A DNA stretch of 64,000 nucleotides from Bog-473 sp963744935 (GTDB lineage Bacteria; Actinomycetota; Acidimicrobiia; Acidimicrobiales; RAAP-2): the NCBI GenBank assembly GCA_963744935.1, contig CAVUVM010000004.1:496001-560000 (forward strand). Reading direction: 5' to 3'. Positions 8,309 to 16,595 of this stretch are shown here, piece by piece (the stretch's first letter is position 1; every line of letters starts with the position of its first letter). The translations under genes were made by a program, and so were the position numbers. The notes under the pieces were generated by a model that worked only from the letters and a program-made list of their open reading frames with translations, made no database searches and was not told where the DNA came from.

Positions 8309-9436
8309 TCAGTCGAGAAGCGCCGCCGCCACCGAGTCCTCGAGCGCGCGGTCGTTGGCCCACATCAGCTGTTGGGCCTTGGCGCGGCGGAAGTAGAGCT
8401 GGATGTCGAAGTCCACCGTGAAGCCGATGCCGCCGAAGAGCTGCTGCGCCATCGCGGTGATGTCCCGGAAGGTCTCGCAGGCGAAGAGCTTGGCCATGGG
8501 CGCGAGCGGTGTCAGCGGGCGGCCCGTCGCCCCGGCCCACGCCGCCTCGTGCACGAGCTGCTCGGCCCCGTCGAGTCTGGTGACGGCGTCGGAGAGGTAG
8601 TGAGCGAGGGCCTGGAAGGCGCCGAGCGGCTTGTCGAATTGCTGGCGGTCCTTGGCGTACTGGGTCGTGATCTCGAGCGCGTAGCGGGCACCGCCGACCG
8701 CCTGCGCGCCGAGGAGGACGAGGGCTGGCTCGAGCACCGCCTGCCAGGTCGCCCATCCGCTGCCGGCCGGCCCGATGCGGTCGTCGGCGCCCAACGCGAC
8801 GCTGTCGAAGGTCACCTCGTGCTGGGTGTCGGACGCGACGCTGAACTGCTGGCGCAGCGTGACGCCCTCCGCGCCGGGGTCGACCAGGAAGAGGTCGATG
8901 GCGTCGTCGGCCTCCCCGGTCCGAGCCAGCACGACGAGCCGGTCCGACGCTGCGGCGAACGCGACGTGACGCTTGCGTCCCGACAGCCGGAACCCGGCAC
9001 CATCGGGCTCCGCTCGCACCGCGACACCGCGGGGCGAGAACCCGTTCTCGGGCTCGAGCCAGGCCGGGGTCACGACGGCCTCGCCCGAGGCGATCGGGCG
9101 TAGCCACCGGAACTTCTGGTCCGTGCTCCCGGCCGCCGCCAGGACGCTCCCGCCGAGGACCGCGCTCACGAAGTGCGGCGTGGGCGCGAGGGCGCGCCCG
9201 AGCTCCTCGTAGAGCGCCACGCCCTCAATGAGGGTCATGCCCGATCCCTCGTACTCCTCGGGCAGCAGCAAGCCGATGAGGTCGAGCTCGCCGAGCTGCT
9301 CCCAGAGCGCAGCCGGATAACCCATCGGGTCGTCCTCCATCTGGCGCACGACGTCGAGCGAACAGTGGCGCGCCAACAGGTCGCGCACCGTCTGGCGCAA
9401 GAGCTCTTGCTCCTGGTCGAAGTCGAGATCAAGCAC
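8309..9436 (-). CDS. Acyl-CoA dehydrogenase family protein (second, shorter subunit type)
   Basis: FAD-dependent enzyme introducing an alpha,beta double bond into an acyl-CoA. The 375-residue protein starts LDLDFDQEQELLRQTVRDLL, has LPEEYEGSGMTLIEG (~55-69), the middle beta domain with PAWLEPENGF and LSGRKRHVAFAAASD, and ends with IQLYFRRAKAQQLMWAND, the C-terminal type seen in FadE partners of heteromeric actinobacterial dehydrogenases. GTG at 9436 has GAAAGAGG 6 bases upstream. It is last in the five-gene minus-strand operon that begins at 12891, after a 64-base gap. Pairing with the 11710 dehydrogenase as an alpha2beta2 enzyme is plausible but inferred. Confidence 0.88.
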   Translation of the reverse strand: MLDLDFDQEQELLRQTVRDLLARHCSLDVVRQMEDDPMGYPAALWEQLGELDLIGLLLPEEYEGSGMTLIEGVALYEELGRALAPTPHFVSAVLGGSVLAAAGSTDQKFRWLRPIASGEAVVTPAWLEPENGFSPRGVAVRAEPDGAGFRLSGRKRHVAFAAASDRLVVLARTGEADDAIDLFLVDPGAEGVTLRQQFSVASDTQHEVTFDSVALGADDRIGPAGSGWATWQAVLEPALVLLGAQAVGGARYALEITTQYAKDRQQFDKPLGAFQALAHYLSDAVTRLDGAEQLVHEAAWAGATGRPLTPLAPMAKLFACETFRDITAMAQQLFGGIGFTVDFDIQLYFRRAKAQQLMWANDRALEDSVAAALLD

Positions 9437-9500
9437 GGTCAGCCTCTTTCGTGTTCGGCGTCGGCCGCGAGGACGTGGGTAGCGGCGGTGGCGGTGGTCG

Positions 9501-10001
9501 TCATGACGGCGGTGAGGGACGCCACCGGTCACCCGTGCGGGCCCAGGGGTTGTCGGCGTCGGAGCGGGGCAGCGCGATCCGGGCGCTGCAGGTGGTCTTG
9601 GTGTCCCCGTCGACCGACAGCGTGACGTCCACGGTGGCGAAGCCGCACCCCACCTCGTCCACCTCGGTCGAGGCCACCACGCCACGCAGCGACATGGTGT
9701 CGCCCGGGAAGACCGAGCCCTTCATGCGAAACGTGACGCGGCCGAGGCGGCCGTGGGGACCGGCCCAGTCGCTGAGATAGCGCTCGAACCACGCCGCCTG
9801 GTTGGGCGTGTTCAAGAAGATGTCCTTGGTCCCGTTGCGGTCGACCGCGAAGTCCTTGTCGTGGTGCATGGGCCGCCAGTCGCGGGTGGCCAGCGCGCCG
9901 AGGACGACGGTGGTGGCGCTGACCTCGTAGTCGAGCGGGGGCAGCTCGTCGCCGGCGGCGACGTCGTCGAGCAGCAGGCGCGGGGTGAGCGCGACGCTCA
10001 T
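9501..10001 (-). CDS. MaoC-family enoyl-CoA hydratase subunit (catalytic hotdog half)
   Basis: Hotdog-fold protein of 166 residues likely hydrating an enoyl-CoA. The segment ATRDWRPMHHDKDFA (~38-52) keeps the Asp and His of the hydratase-2 motif. The mate upstream (9998) looks like the non-catalytic FAS1-like half; together they resemble the ChsH1/ChsH2-type heteromeric hydratases used for bulky acyl-CoAs such as steroid side chains. Its ATG overlaps the upstream stop (ATGA), which supports a stoichiometric complex. Confidence 0.85.
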   Translation of the reverse strand: MSVALTPRLLLDDVAAGDELPPLDYEVSATTVVLGALATRDWRPMHHDKDFAVDRNGTKDIFLNTPNQAAWFERYLSDWAGPHGRLGRVTFRMKGSVFPGDTMSLRGVVASTEVDEVGCGFATVDVTLSVDGDTKTTCSARIALPRSDADNPWARTGDRWRPSPPS

Positions 10002-10531
10002 GCCGTCGTCCCGCGCCGGTAGCCAAAGCCGGTGTAGGACTCGACGGCGACCAGGTCGCCGTCCTGGTTCTCGTACACCACCTCGATGACCCAGAAGCGC
10101 CCCGTGCCGAGCTTGGTCGTCTTCTCCTCGCTCACCGAGCGCAGCACCTGATGGGTGCGCAGCACGTCACCCATGCGTACGGGAGTGTGGAACTCGATGG
10201 TGTTGTCGGTCATGACGGCCTCGGGTAGACCGAAGAGCTCCTTCAGGTCGAAGTGCACCTGCAGCGGCAACGCCTGCTCGCTCCGGCCGGGTGCCCAGTG
10301 GTGGGGTCGGAACCACACCGAGACCATGGAAGGCGGCGCGATCGGACCACCGGTGAGCGCGTCGGCCACCGTCGCGTCCCAGAACAGCGGGTTCTCGTTC
10401 TCCACCGAGGCGCACGACGTCCAGACGTAGCCGCGCTCGACCGGGAACTCCCCCACCTCGTGGTACTGCTCCTCGCCGACGAGGTCTTGGGCGCGCGCCA
10501 GCGCGTCGGTTGCTGCGACGCGTGCGCTCAC
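9998..10531 (-). CDS. MaoC-like hydratase subunit (FAS1-like dehydratase N domain)
   Basis: 177-residue hotdog protein of the MaoC_dehydrat_N type: FPVERGYVWTSCASVENENP followed by IAPPSMVSVWFRPHHWAPG is the family's diagnostic order. It lacks the D-x-x-P-x-H catalytic run and probably shapes the acyl-binding pocket for its partner at 9501. GTG at 10531 makes a GTGA overlap with the stop of the racemase gene. Same operon as 11710 and 10528. Confidence 0.85.
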   Translation of the reverse strand: MSARVAATDALARAQDLVGEEQYHEVGEFPVERGYVWTSCASVENENPLFWDATVADALTGGPIAPPSMVSVWFRPHHWAPGRSEQALPLQVHFDLKELFGLPEAVMTDNTIEFHTPVRMGDVLRTHQVLRSVSEEKTTKLGTGRFWVIEVVYENQDGDLVAVESYTGFGYRRGTTA

Positions 10532-11709
10532 GCCACCACCCCTCGGGCCACCCAGGCGGCAATCGTCTGGCCGTCGACGCCGGCTTCCTTCAAGAGATGC
10601 TCGGTGTCGTTCTGCCCCATGTCCGGCAGCGCCACCACCCCCCCGGGACGCGCCATGCCCGCCAGCAACGGTGCCAGCTGTCGCAGTGCTCCTTCTTTTG
10701 GATGCGAGGCCGCCCCGACGACCCGCCGGGCCTTGAACTGGGGGTGGTCGACAACCTCCGCCACCTCGAGCACCGGCGCCACGCACGTGTCCGCGTCGGC
10801 CAGCGCCTCGACCCACTCATCGCGCGTCCGAGTGACGAAGGCGCGTGCGAACGCGTCCCGGATGGCGGGCTGCGCGTCGTCGTCGTACTGCCGGCCCGCC
10901 AGCTCCTGACAATCGAGTGCGGCACAGAGGTTGGCGAAGAACTTGGCCTCGATGGCGCCGACGGCGACCCACTTCGCGTCGGCACACCGGTACGTCGCGT
11001 AACAGGCGTAGCGGCCCGAGAGGACGTCGTGGCCCGGTCGCACCTCCGCGCCGAGCGCCAGCTGCTCGTCGATGGCGAGTGACATCAGCCACAGCACGCC
11101 CTCCGCCACCGACACGTCGAGGTACACACCGCTCCCCGAGTCGCCCCGGCCGGCCAGGGCGGCGGTGACGGCGAGCGCGGCGTGCATCCCGCCGGCGGCG
11201 GCGTCGGCGATGGTGGCGCCCGGCAGCGTGGGCCCGCCGTCGGGCCCGGGTCCGCTCATCGCGAGGTAACCCCCGACGGCCAGGTAGTCGAGGTCGTGGC
11301 CGGCCCACTGCGCCGCCGGGCCGTCCTGGCCGTACCCGGTCGTCGAGCAGTAGACGATGCGGGGGTTGCGCGCGGAGACGACTTCGTAGCCGATGCCGAG
11401 GCGATCCACTACGCCAGGGCGGAAGCTCTCGACCACCACGTCCGCCGCCGCCGCCAGCGCGAGGAAAGCCGCCCGCCCGTCATCGTCCTTCAGGTCGAGC
11501 TGGACCCGGCGCATGCCACGGTGGCCGCTGTAGGCGAAGAACTGCGGCTCGATCGGATTGGCGTCTGCCGCAGGCACCGGACCGACCTTGATGACACGTG
11601 CGCCGTAGTCGGCCAGCAGCCGCGTGCAGCGCGCCGCCGGCCCGACCGTCGAGAGGTCGAGGACGGTGACCCCGTCGAGGGGACCGGTGGCTGACGGGGC
11701 GCTGCGCAC
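10528..11709 (-). CDS. CaiB/BaiF family III protein, alpha-methylacyl-CoA racemase-like
   Basis: The 393-residue protein belongs to the family III CoA-transferase/racemase group. Three residues that define alpha-methylacyl-CoA racemase are in place: His in WAGHDLDYLA (H138), Asp in GATIADAAAG (D169) and Glu in DVSVAEGVLW (E203); the C-terminal DTCVAPVLEVAEV run also matches racemases better than formyl-CoA transferases. I therefore favour epimerisation of a 2-methyl acyl-CoA before dehydrogenation, as in degradation of isoprenoid or steroid side chains. GTG at 11709 directly follows the upstream stop (TGAGTG). A CoA transferase remains the alternative. Confidence 0.82.
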   Translation of the reverse strand: MRSAPSATGPLDGVTVLDLSTVGPAARCTRLLADYGARVIKVGPVPAADANPIEPQFFAYSGHRGMRRVQLDLKDDDGRAAFLALAAAADVVVESFRPGVVDRLGIGYEVVSARNPRIVYCSTTGYGQDGPAAQWAGHDLDYLAVGGYLAMSGPGPDGGPTLPGATIADAAAGGMHAALAVTAALAGRGDSGSGVYLDVSVAEGVLWLMSLAIDEQLALGAEVRPGHDVLSGRYACYATYRCADAKWVAVGAIEAKFFANLCAALDCQELAGRQYDDDAQPAIRDAFARAFVTRTRDEWVEALADADTCVAPVLEVAEVVDHPQFKARRVVGAASHPKEGALRQLAPLLAGMARPGGVVALPDMGQNDTEHLLKEAGVDGQTIAAWVARGVVA

Positions 11710-12891
11710 TCAGAAGTTCTTCGGCAGGCCGAGCTTTCGCCGGGCGATGATGTTCTTCTGGATCTCCGAGGCGCCGCCGCCGATGGTGTCGATCACGGTG
11801 TAGCGATACGTCGACTCGGACCGGCCGGCCATCGGAGCCTCGGGTGTCTTGACGCGCAGCTGGCTGCCGGGACCGGCTATGTCCATGGACGCGTTGGCCA
11901 AACGCTTGGACAGCTCGGTGGCGTAGAGCTTGTACTCCGACGCCCACGCGGTGGGCGCAGCACCGCCCTTGGCGGATTCGAAGACGAACTTGATCCCTAT
12001 CACGCGCGCAACCTCGAGCTGGGTGGCCAGCTGAGCCAGGCGCTGGCGGATGACGGGGTCGTCCTTGAGCGGCTTGCCGTCGCGTACCGTCGACTTCACG
12101 TACTCGACGAGAAGCTCGAAGCGCTGCTGGATCGGCGAGATGGTGAACATCGTGAAGCGCTCGAGGTCGAGTGCTTCGGAGATGTACTGGAACCCGTGGT
12201 CGACCTCGCCCACGACGTACTCGTCTGGGACGAAGACGTCGTTGAGGAACACCTCGTTCGTGCGCTCGTCGCCCATGGTCCAGATGGCGTTCACGGTGAT
12301 GTTCGGCTGGTCGATGGGGACGAGGAAGAGCGTGATCCCAGCGTGCTTGGGCGCATCGGGATCGGTGCGGGCACCGACCCAGTACCACTCGGCGAAGTGG
12401 GCGGACGTGGTCCAGGTCTTCTGGCCGTTGAGGACCCAGCCGCCGTCGACCTTGGTCGCCTTCAGCTGCATGGAGGCGGCGTCGGAGCCGGCGTTGGGCT
12501 CGGAGTAGCCGACGGCGAACTCCACCTCGTTGCGCAGGATCTTCGGGAGGAACTCCTCCTTCAGGGTCTCGTTGCCGTGGCGGATGATCGTCTTGCCGAC
12601 GATGCCGACGCCCTTGCCGATCTGGGGCCCGCCCCGACCGGCCAACTGCTCGTTGAGGAGGTACTCGTAGACGCCCTCTCCTTCCGACCCCCCGTACTCC
12701 TTGGGCCAGGTCATGCCGAGCCAGCCCTGCTCCCCCAGCGACCTCATGAAGGCGCGGCGCTTGGGCGTGTCGACGATCTGGGCCATGTTCTCCCTGGTGA
12801 CGTCGAAGACCTCGGGGTCGTCGTTGGCGTCGAGGAAGGTCTCGACTTCTTTGACGAAGGCCAGCTGTTCGGGGGAGAACTCGAAGTCCAT
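11710..12891 (-). CDS. Acyl-CoA dehydrogenase (first gene of catabolic operon)
   Basis: FAD enzyme of 393 residues. It shows GMTWPKEYGG (~59-68), the FAD/substrate run VGYSEPNAGSDAASMQLKA (~126-144), WVLNGQKTWTT and the closing TIGGGASEIQKNIIARRKLGLP. Start ATG at 12891 has GGAGG 6 bases upstream; the longer frame to 12990 would run through the operator palindrome and is not used. It heads the minus-strand operon 12891-8309: dehydrogenase, racemase, two hydratase halves, second dehydrogenase, which covers epimerisation, dehydrogenation and hydration of a branched acyl-CoA. Confidence 0.92.
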   Translation of the reverse strand: MDFEFSPEQLAFVKEVETFLDANDDPEVFDVTRENMAQIVDTPKRRAFMRSLGEQGWLGMTWPKEYGGSEGEGVYEYLLNEQLAGRGGPQIGKGVGIVGKTIIRHGNETLKEEFLPKILRNEVEFAVGYSEPNAGSDAASMQLKATKVDGGWVLNGQKTWTTSAHFAEWYWVGARTDPDAPKHAGITLFLVPIDQPNITVNAIWTMGDERTNEVFLNDVFVPDEYVVGEVDHGFQYISEALDLERFTMFTISPIQQRFELLVEYVKSTVRDGKPLKDDPVIRQRLAQLATQLEVARVIGIKFVFESAKGGAAPTAWASEYKLYATELSKRLANASMDIAGPGSQLRVKTPEAPMAGRSESTYRYTVIDTIGGGASEIQKNIIARRKLGLPKNF

Positions 12892-12918
12892 TGCCTGCCT
12901 CCAGGGTCGCCGACGCGC

Positions 12919-12943
12919 CGAATCTGACGCTGCGTCAGATTCG
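12919..12943. promoter_or_regulatory. 25-bp perfect palindrome, TetR-type operator
   Basis: CGAATCTGACG, a CTG centre, and CGTCAGATTCG form 11-bp perfect arms 28 bases upstream of the dehydrogenase start codon. Size, symmetry and place fit a TetR-family repressor site. The core TCTGACG-N3-CGTCAGA recurs at 19835-19851 ahead of the thiolase operon. No TetR gene lies in the window, so the regulator acts from elsewhere. Confidence 0.8.
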
Positions 12944-13083
12944 TTCGTCATCATAGGGCAGCGCCTCGCGGCGCTTTCGTGGCGCCGCATTCATAGTCCG
13001 AGCGCTCTTTCGCCCAGCCGAGGCTGGGTCGGGTCGGCGCAGGCGATCCCGGGCGCCAGGAGCGCCCTCGTACACTCCCCCGG

Positions 13084-14034
13084 GTGACCAAGATGGGGAG
13101 GGTGGTCGTTCCGGCCGCCGTGGTGCTCGTGGGCATCGGGCTCCTCCTCATCGCGTTCGTCGCCTATCAGCTCTGGGGCACGGCGCTCTACGAGGCACGG
13201 GCGCAGTCACATCTGAAATCGGAGCTGGCCCATCAGCTGCACCGCAGGCTGCCGACGTCAGCAACCGACCTGGCGCAACGCAACGGTCTGCGCCTCGCGC
13301 AAGAAACCGCGCCGACCTTGTCCGATCCCGCGATCAACGACCCGGTGGGGCTGCTCTCGATCCCAAGGATCGGCCTGCTCGACGCCATCGTCGAGGGAGT
13401 GGGCGATGCGCAGCTCGAGCAGGGGCCGGGCCACTACCCCGGCACCGCGTTGCCCGGCGAACCCGGCAACGTGGCCATCGCCGGACACCGCACGACGTAC
13501 GCACACCCCTTCTACAACCTCGACGCGCTCTCGCCTGGCGATCCCATCTATATCCTCACGTCACAGGGGCTTTTCCACTACACGGTCAGCCAGACACAGA
13601 TCGTCTCGCCCACTGACGTCACGGTCCTCGAAACCGTTCCGGGCCAGAACACCCTGACGCTGACGACGTGCAATCCTCGCTACAGCGCGGCGCAGCGGCT
13701 GGTCGTCACGGCTGACTTCGATGGGCAGACCAGGCCGGCCTCGGCGGGGACCTCCAGCAAGAAGCCCAAGTTCACCACCCTCGCCGGCGACGGAGGAGCG
13801 GTGGCGGCCTCCTCCTCCAGGTCCTCGGCGCTCGGCGGGGGTTCGGCCTCGTGGGTGCCGGCAGTCCTATGGGGCCTCATCACAGTCGTGCTCGCCGTGA
13901 TGGCCGTGTTCGTGTGGCGCTGGGTCGGACGCCGGTGGCGCTTCGTCGTCGTGCTGCTGGCCATCCCCGTCGTCGGGCTGGCCCTGCTCGTCTGCTTCGA
14001 GCACGTCAGCCTGGCCCTGCCCGGCAGCTACTGA
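13084..14034 (+). CDS. Class E sortase with C-terminal membrane segments
   Basis: Cysteine transpeptidase that would anchor LAxTG proteins to the cell wall. The 316-residue protein has an N-terminal transmembrane helix (~8-30), the active-site His in AGHRTTYAHPF (H135), Cys in LTTCNPRYS (C196) and the following Arg in AAQRLVV (R206). After a Ser-rich linker come two more hydrophobic helices (~256-278 and ~286-307), unusual extra anchoring. GTG at 13084 is used; ATG at 13093 is possible. The next gene encodes a protein ending in LAFTG, the motif class E enzymes are known to prefer, so enzyme and substrate are adjacent. Confidence 0.92.
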   Translation: MTKMGRVVVPAAVVLVGIGLLLIAFVAYQLWGTALYEARAQSHLKSELAHQLHRRLPTSATDLAQRNGLRLAQETAPTLSDPAINDPVGLLSIPRIGLLDAIVEGVGDAQLEQGPGHYPGTALPGEPGNVAIAGHRTTYAHPFYNLDALSPGDPIYILTSQGLFHYTVSQTQIVSPTDVTVLETVPGQNTLTLTTCNPRYSAAQRLVVTADFDGQTRPASAGTSSKKPKFTTLAGDGGAVAASSSRSSALGGGSASWVPAVLWGLITVVLAVMAVFVWRWVGRRWRFVVVLLAIPVVGLALLVCFEHVSLALPGSY

Positions 14035-14197
14035 GAGCCGATGCCAGAGCGGCGACCGGCGGAACTAAGTCAGGGATATCGGCGCGATTTCCTGCCATAC
14101 CCCCCGAATGAGCGTTTTGAGGGTTTCCCCATGCCCCGCCACGGGAGTGTGAGACGACCTTTTCCTGGGTAAAGACTCGGCGGGTTCATAGAACCGC

Positions 14198-14226
14198 TTG
14201 ACGAATTGTCAATTGCCTCATAAGTT
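14198..14226 (+). promoter_or_regulatory. Candidate sigma-70-type promoter of the LAFTG gene
   Basis: TTGACG at 14198-14203 and TAAGTT at 14221-14226 are separated by 17 bases, an ideal spacing, and stand out in a locally AT-rich patch about 95 bases upstream of the 14322 start. This gives the anchored protein its own transcript apart from the sortase. Confidence 0.5.
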
Positions 14227-14275
14227 TTGCCCTGGTCTTCAACGGGGGTCTGGACCGGGGTGTTGGAGTCGCGGT

Positions 14276-14291
14276 CCGGTTTCGAAACCGG
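14276..14291. promoter_or_regulatory. 16-bp perfect palindrome in the leader of the LAFTG gene
   Basis: CCGGTTTCGAAACCGG is fully symmetric and sits 30 bases before the start codon, downstream of the proposed promoter. It could be an operator or an mRNA hairpin affecting translation. Confidence 0.4.
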
Positions 14292-14321
14292 TCGTGGCAC
14301 GGAGACGACGATCGGGGAATC

Positions 14322-15329
14322 ATGTTCAACGGAACCCGCAGGCGGGTTGTTGCCGGAATCGCAACAGTAGTGATGCTGTCGGGGGCAGGGGGATTGGCAC
14401 TGGCGGCGCAGGCTGGCGCCAAGGCGCCCAAGGCCACCACGACGACGACCTCGTCGACGACGACGACGACCTCGTCGACGACGACGACAACCACAACGGC
14501 ACCGACGACCACCACGACGACCGTTCCCTGCAATGCAGCGCCCACCAGCGTGACCGGGCCGCCGCAAATGACTGTTGACCCCGGTACCTGCCTGAACGGC
14601 GGGACCGTGGTCACCGTGACGGGATCGGGCTTCGACGACAGCTCTCTCGGCATCGTTCTCCAGTGCAACAGCGATCCGAGCCAGCCGACCGTCTTTCTCG
14701 GTGGCATCGTCAATGAGGCGGTCCCGGTCTCGTGCAGTAGCCTCGCCTTGTCTCGCGCCATTTCCACCGGTCCCGCGGGCCAAATCCCCGCACCGGGCAA
14801 AGCCGACCCGACATTCACGATCCTCTCGCCGACCTCTGGACCACCGTGCGGGGCAGCTGGGGACCTGGTGACGACCTGCCCGGCCGATAGCACCGGCGGC
14901 AACACCGAGACCGACGCCGCGGCGTACCCCTGCCCACCCACCCAAGCCCAGCAGACGGCGGGCTACACGTGCCAGATCACCTACGCCGACGAGGGGAAAA
15001 AGTCGGCAACGGTGCCGATCACGTTCGTCCCTGCGCCCACCCCCTCAGCGCCGGGCGCGTCCACGGCGGGCTCAACCACGGGCTCGTCGACGACCGGCTC
15101 GTCGACAACCGCCGGTACCACCGCAGCGGGGACGACCGCGGCGGCCACGACCCCGAGCACGGGCGCACTGGCCTTCACCGGGTCAGGCCCCGACACCTGG
15201 TACACCCTGCTCGCCGCCCTGGTCATGCTGAGCTTGGGCTTCTTGCTCCTGAGCGTCTACTACCGGCCACGTGAGCTGGCCGCAAAGATTCGGCACGGTG
15301 TGGGCAGAACCATCGGAGTCAGGGAGTAG
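14322..15329 (+). CDS. LAxTG cell-wall-anchored protein with neocarzinostatin-like domain
   Basis: 335-residue surface protein. Order: signal peptide (~1-35), Thr-rich stalk of ACG/ACC codons (~38-65), a neocarzinostatin-like Ig-fold domain (~66-230) with TVVTVTGSGFDDSSLG and two disulphide-type cysteine pairs, a Ser/Thr/Gly linker (~232-280), sorting motif LAFTG (283-287), a hydrophobic helix (~294-314) and a positively charged tail. The domain is clearly paralogous to residues 35-195 of the 6897 protein (shared VLQCN-D-SQPT, GPPCGG, YPCPPT-AQQ-AG and YADE). Neocarzinostatin relatives bind small hydrophobic ligands, but no ligand can be inferred. It lies directly after its likely sortase. 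Confidence 0.85.
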   Translation: MFNGTRRRVVAGIATVVMLSGAGGLALAAQAGAKAPKATTTTTSSTTTTTSSTTTTTTTAPTTTTTTVPCNAAPTSVTGPPQMTVDPGTCLNGGTVVTVTGSGFDDSSLGIVLQCNSDPSQPTVFLGGIVNEAVPVSCSSLALSRAISTGPAGQIPAPGKADPTFTILSPTSGPPCGAAGDLVTTCPADSTGGNTETDAAAYPCPPTQAQQTAGYTCQITYADEGKKSATVPITFVPAPTPSAPGASTAGSTTGSSTTGSSTTAGTTAAGTTAAATTPSTGALAFTGSGPDTWYTLLAALVMLSLGFLLLSVYYRPRELAAKIRHGVGRTIGVRE

Positions 15330-15353
15330 CTCCACTGCGCCACAGGCCTCAAA

Positions 15354-15393
15354 GGGGCCCCGGTCGTTTCCAAACGGAAACGACCGGGGCCCC
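15354..15393 (+). terminator. Strong Rho-independent terminator
   Basis: Two 18-base perfectly complementary arms (15354-15371 and 15376-15393) enclose an AAAC loop and are followed by TTGCTTTTGT. It lies 24 bases after the stop of the LAFTG gene and ends the sortase locus. Confidence 0.9.
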
Positions 15394-15699
15394 TTGCTTT
15401 TGTCGTGGGCGCCTCACGCGTGGTCGGATCGAGTGATCCCAATGCACCTCGGAGCGTTCACACCGCTGCACACGGTACCCATCAGGAAGGAAGCCTCTCC
15501 CGTAGGTCGCAGCGGGTGACCTCGACCACCGCGTTGTCGGCCCCCGCTCCCGTGAGGTTCACCGTCACCGGGAGGCTGCTCGAGCGTTACTGCTCCACCC
15601 GGTCGGCCACTGTGCGGCAATGGATGCCCACTCGCTCTCCGTCGCGGCAAAGGGGGCCGGCTGCGACCTCGGCACACCAAGCTCCTGCCTGATCCACGG

Positions 15700-16358
15700 G
15701 GTGTTAACACCACCGTTCCATCGGACGCGTCGCTCCGGACCACTCGCGCCCAAATGGTCGCAAGAGGGGGCGATCAGCCCAGCGAGTGTCGGGCTCACCG
15801 CCATCATCGAAGGTGCGATGCCCATGAGGTGTTAACACCAAGAGCTTCTTTGTAGGCCCCGCTCGGGCGCCCGTTCCGGCGCTTCTCCCTACATCGAGCC
15901 GACGGAGCCGTGCCCCGCCCGTGCCGAGCTGTGGGTGAACGTGAACCAACCTGCATGCCTGTGCTGGTTTGTGCCGGAGCTCACGGGGCGCCGAAGGGAC
16001 ATACAGAGGTCGCAGAGCGCAGGGCGCCCGCAGTCGTAGGCGCCGTTCCGCTCCATGGAAGCGGAACGGAGATGATCGATCCAAGGTGGATGGAGGCTGG
16101 GGCCCGGGACACGAGAGAGGCGCTCGCCTCCAGCCGTCTCCTGCGCCGCCGCCGCTCACGTTCATTGTCGTGGCGAACGCCACGGCTCCTTCTGCGCCTC
16201 GCCCCGCAGGTCTGACCTCGGCGCCTGTGCCAAATACAGATGAGGTGTTAACGACGCGTGGCGATGCAGACCAGGTCTCCTCGCGTGGTCATGTTCTCGT
16301 TGCCCGGGGGCATGACCAGCGAGATCACCGCGGCATGATGCCGGAAATCGTTAACACC
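15700..16358. repeat. Four dispersed GTTAAC-centred palindromes
   Basis: GGTGTTAACACC occurs perfectly at 15700-15711 and 15828-15839. Partial copies are GGTGTTAAC at 16244-16252 and GTTAACACC at 16350-16358. The same core recurs upstream of the RHH gene at 17066-17187. Fully symmetric 12-mers of this AT content are unlikely by chance in such GC-rich DNA, so these look like binding sites of one dimeric protein. Confidence 0.7.
16043..16069. other. Hairpin with 10-bp stem
   Basis: CCGTTCCGCT (16043-16052) pairs with AGCGGAACGG (16060-16069) around a 7-base loop. It is in the gene-poor stretch, with no T tract, and has no assigned role. Confidence 0.4.
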
Positions 16359-16595
16359 GTGTTCCGCGAAGGCGGCTCTGATCGTGTTCGGAACGTCCAC
16401 CGCCGGCCGCGCATGGGGCGAACAAGACGGCGCGAGACCAACTTCCTCCCCTCGTGTCAGAAGCGATGCCGCGCCCGGGTGATGACCAAATGGGGTGTGC
16501 CACGGACGGCCCATACGACCCAGCCGCGCTGTCCTACAGGAGGGCTCTCGATTCGAGCCAGGGCAGCGCTCCACGCCGCGCGCCCTGCGCCGGAC

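Larger units (their letters stand above)
15394..16595. other. Gene-poor 1.2-kb stretch
   Basis: No convincing gene was found on either strand: the open frames here have odd compositions (Arg/Pro/Ser-rich) and no family resemblance. The stretch does carry four GTTAAC-centred motifs and a 10-bp-stem hairpin, listed separately. Its codon structure and composition differ from flanking genes, as if it were regulatory DNA or a decayed gene. Confidence 0.6.

Noticed and set aside
14440..14525. Short ACG/ACC repeats as a possible microsatellite or CRISPR-like array
   Set aside because: They are in-frame threonine codons of a surface stalk, with no spacer structure.
15704..16183. A 159-codon minus-strand frame in the gene-poor stretch
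   Set aside because: Arg/Pro/Ser-rich with no recognisable fold and no ribosome site.
16248..16574. A 108-codon minus-strand frame downstream of the RHH gene
   Set aside because: The C-terminal half looks protein-like but has no family resemblance, and two GTTAAC motifs lie within or at its edge; not enough to call a gene.
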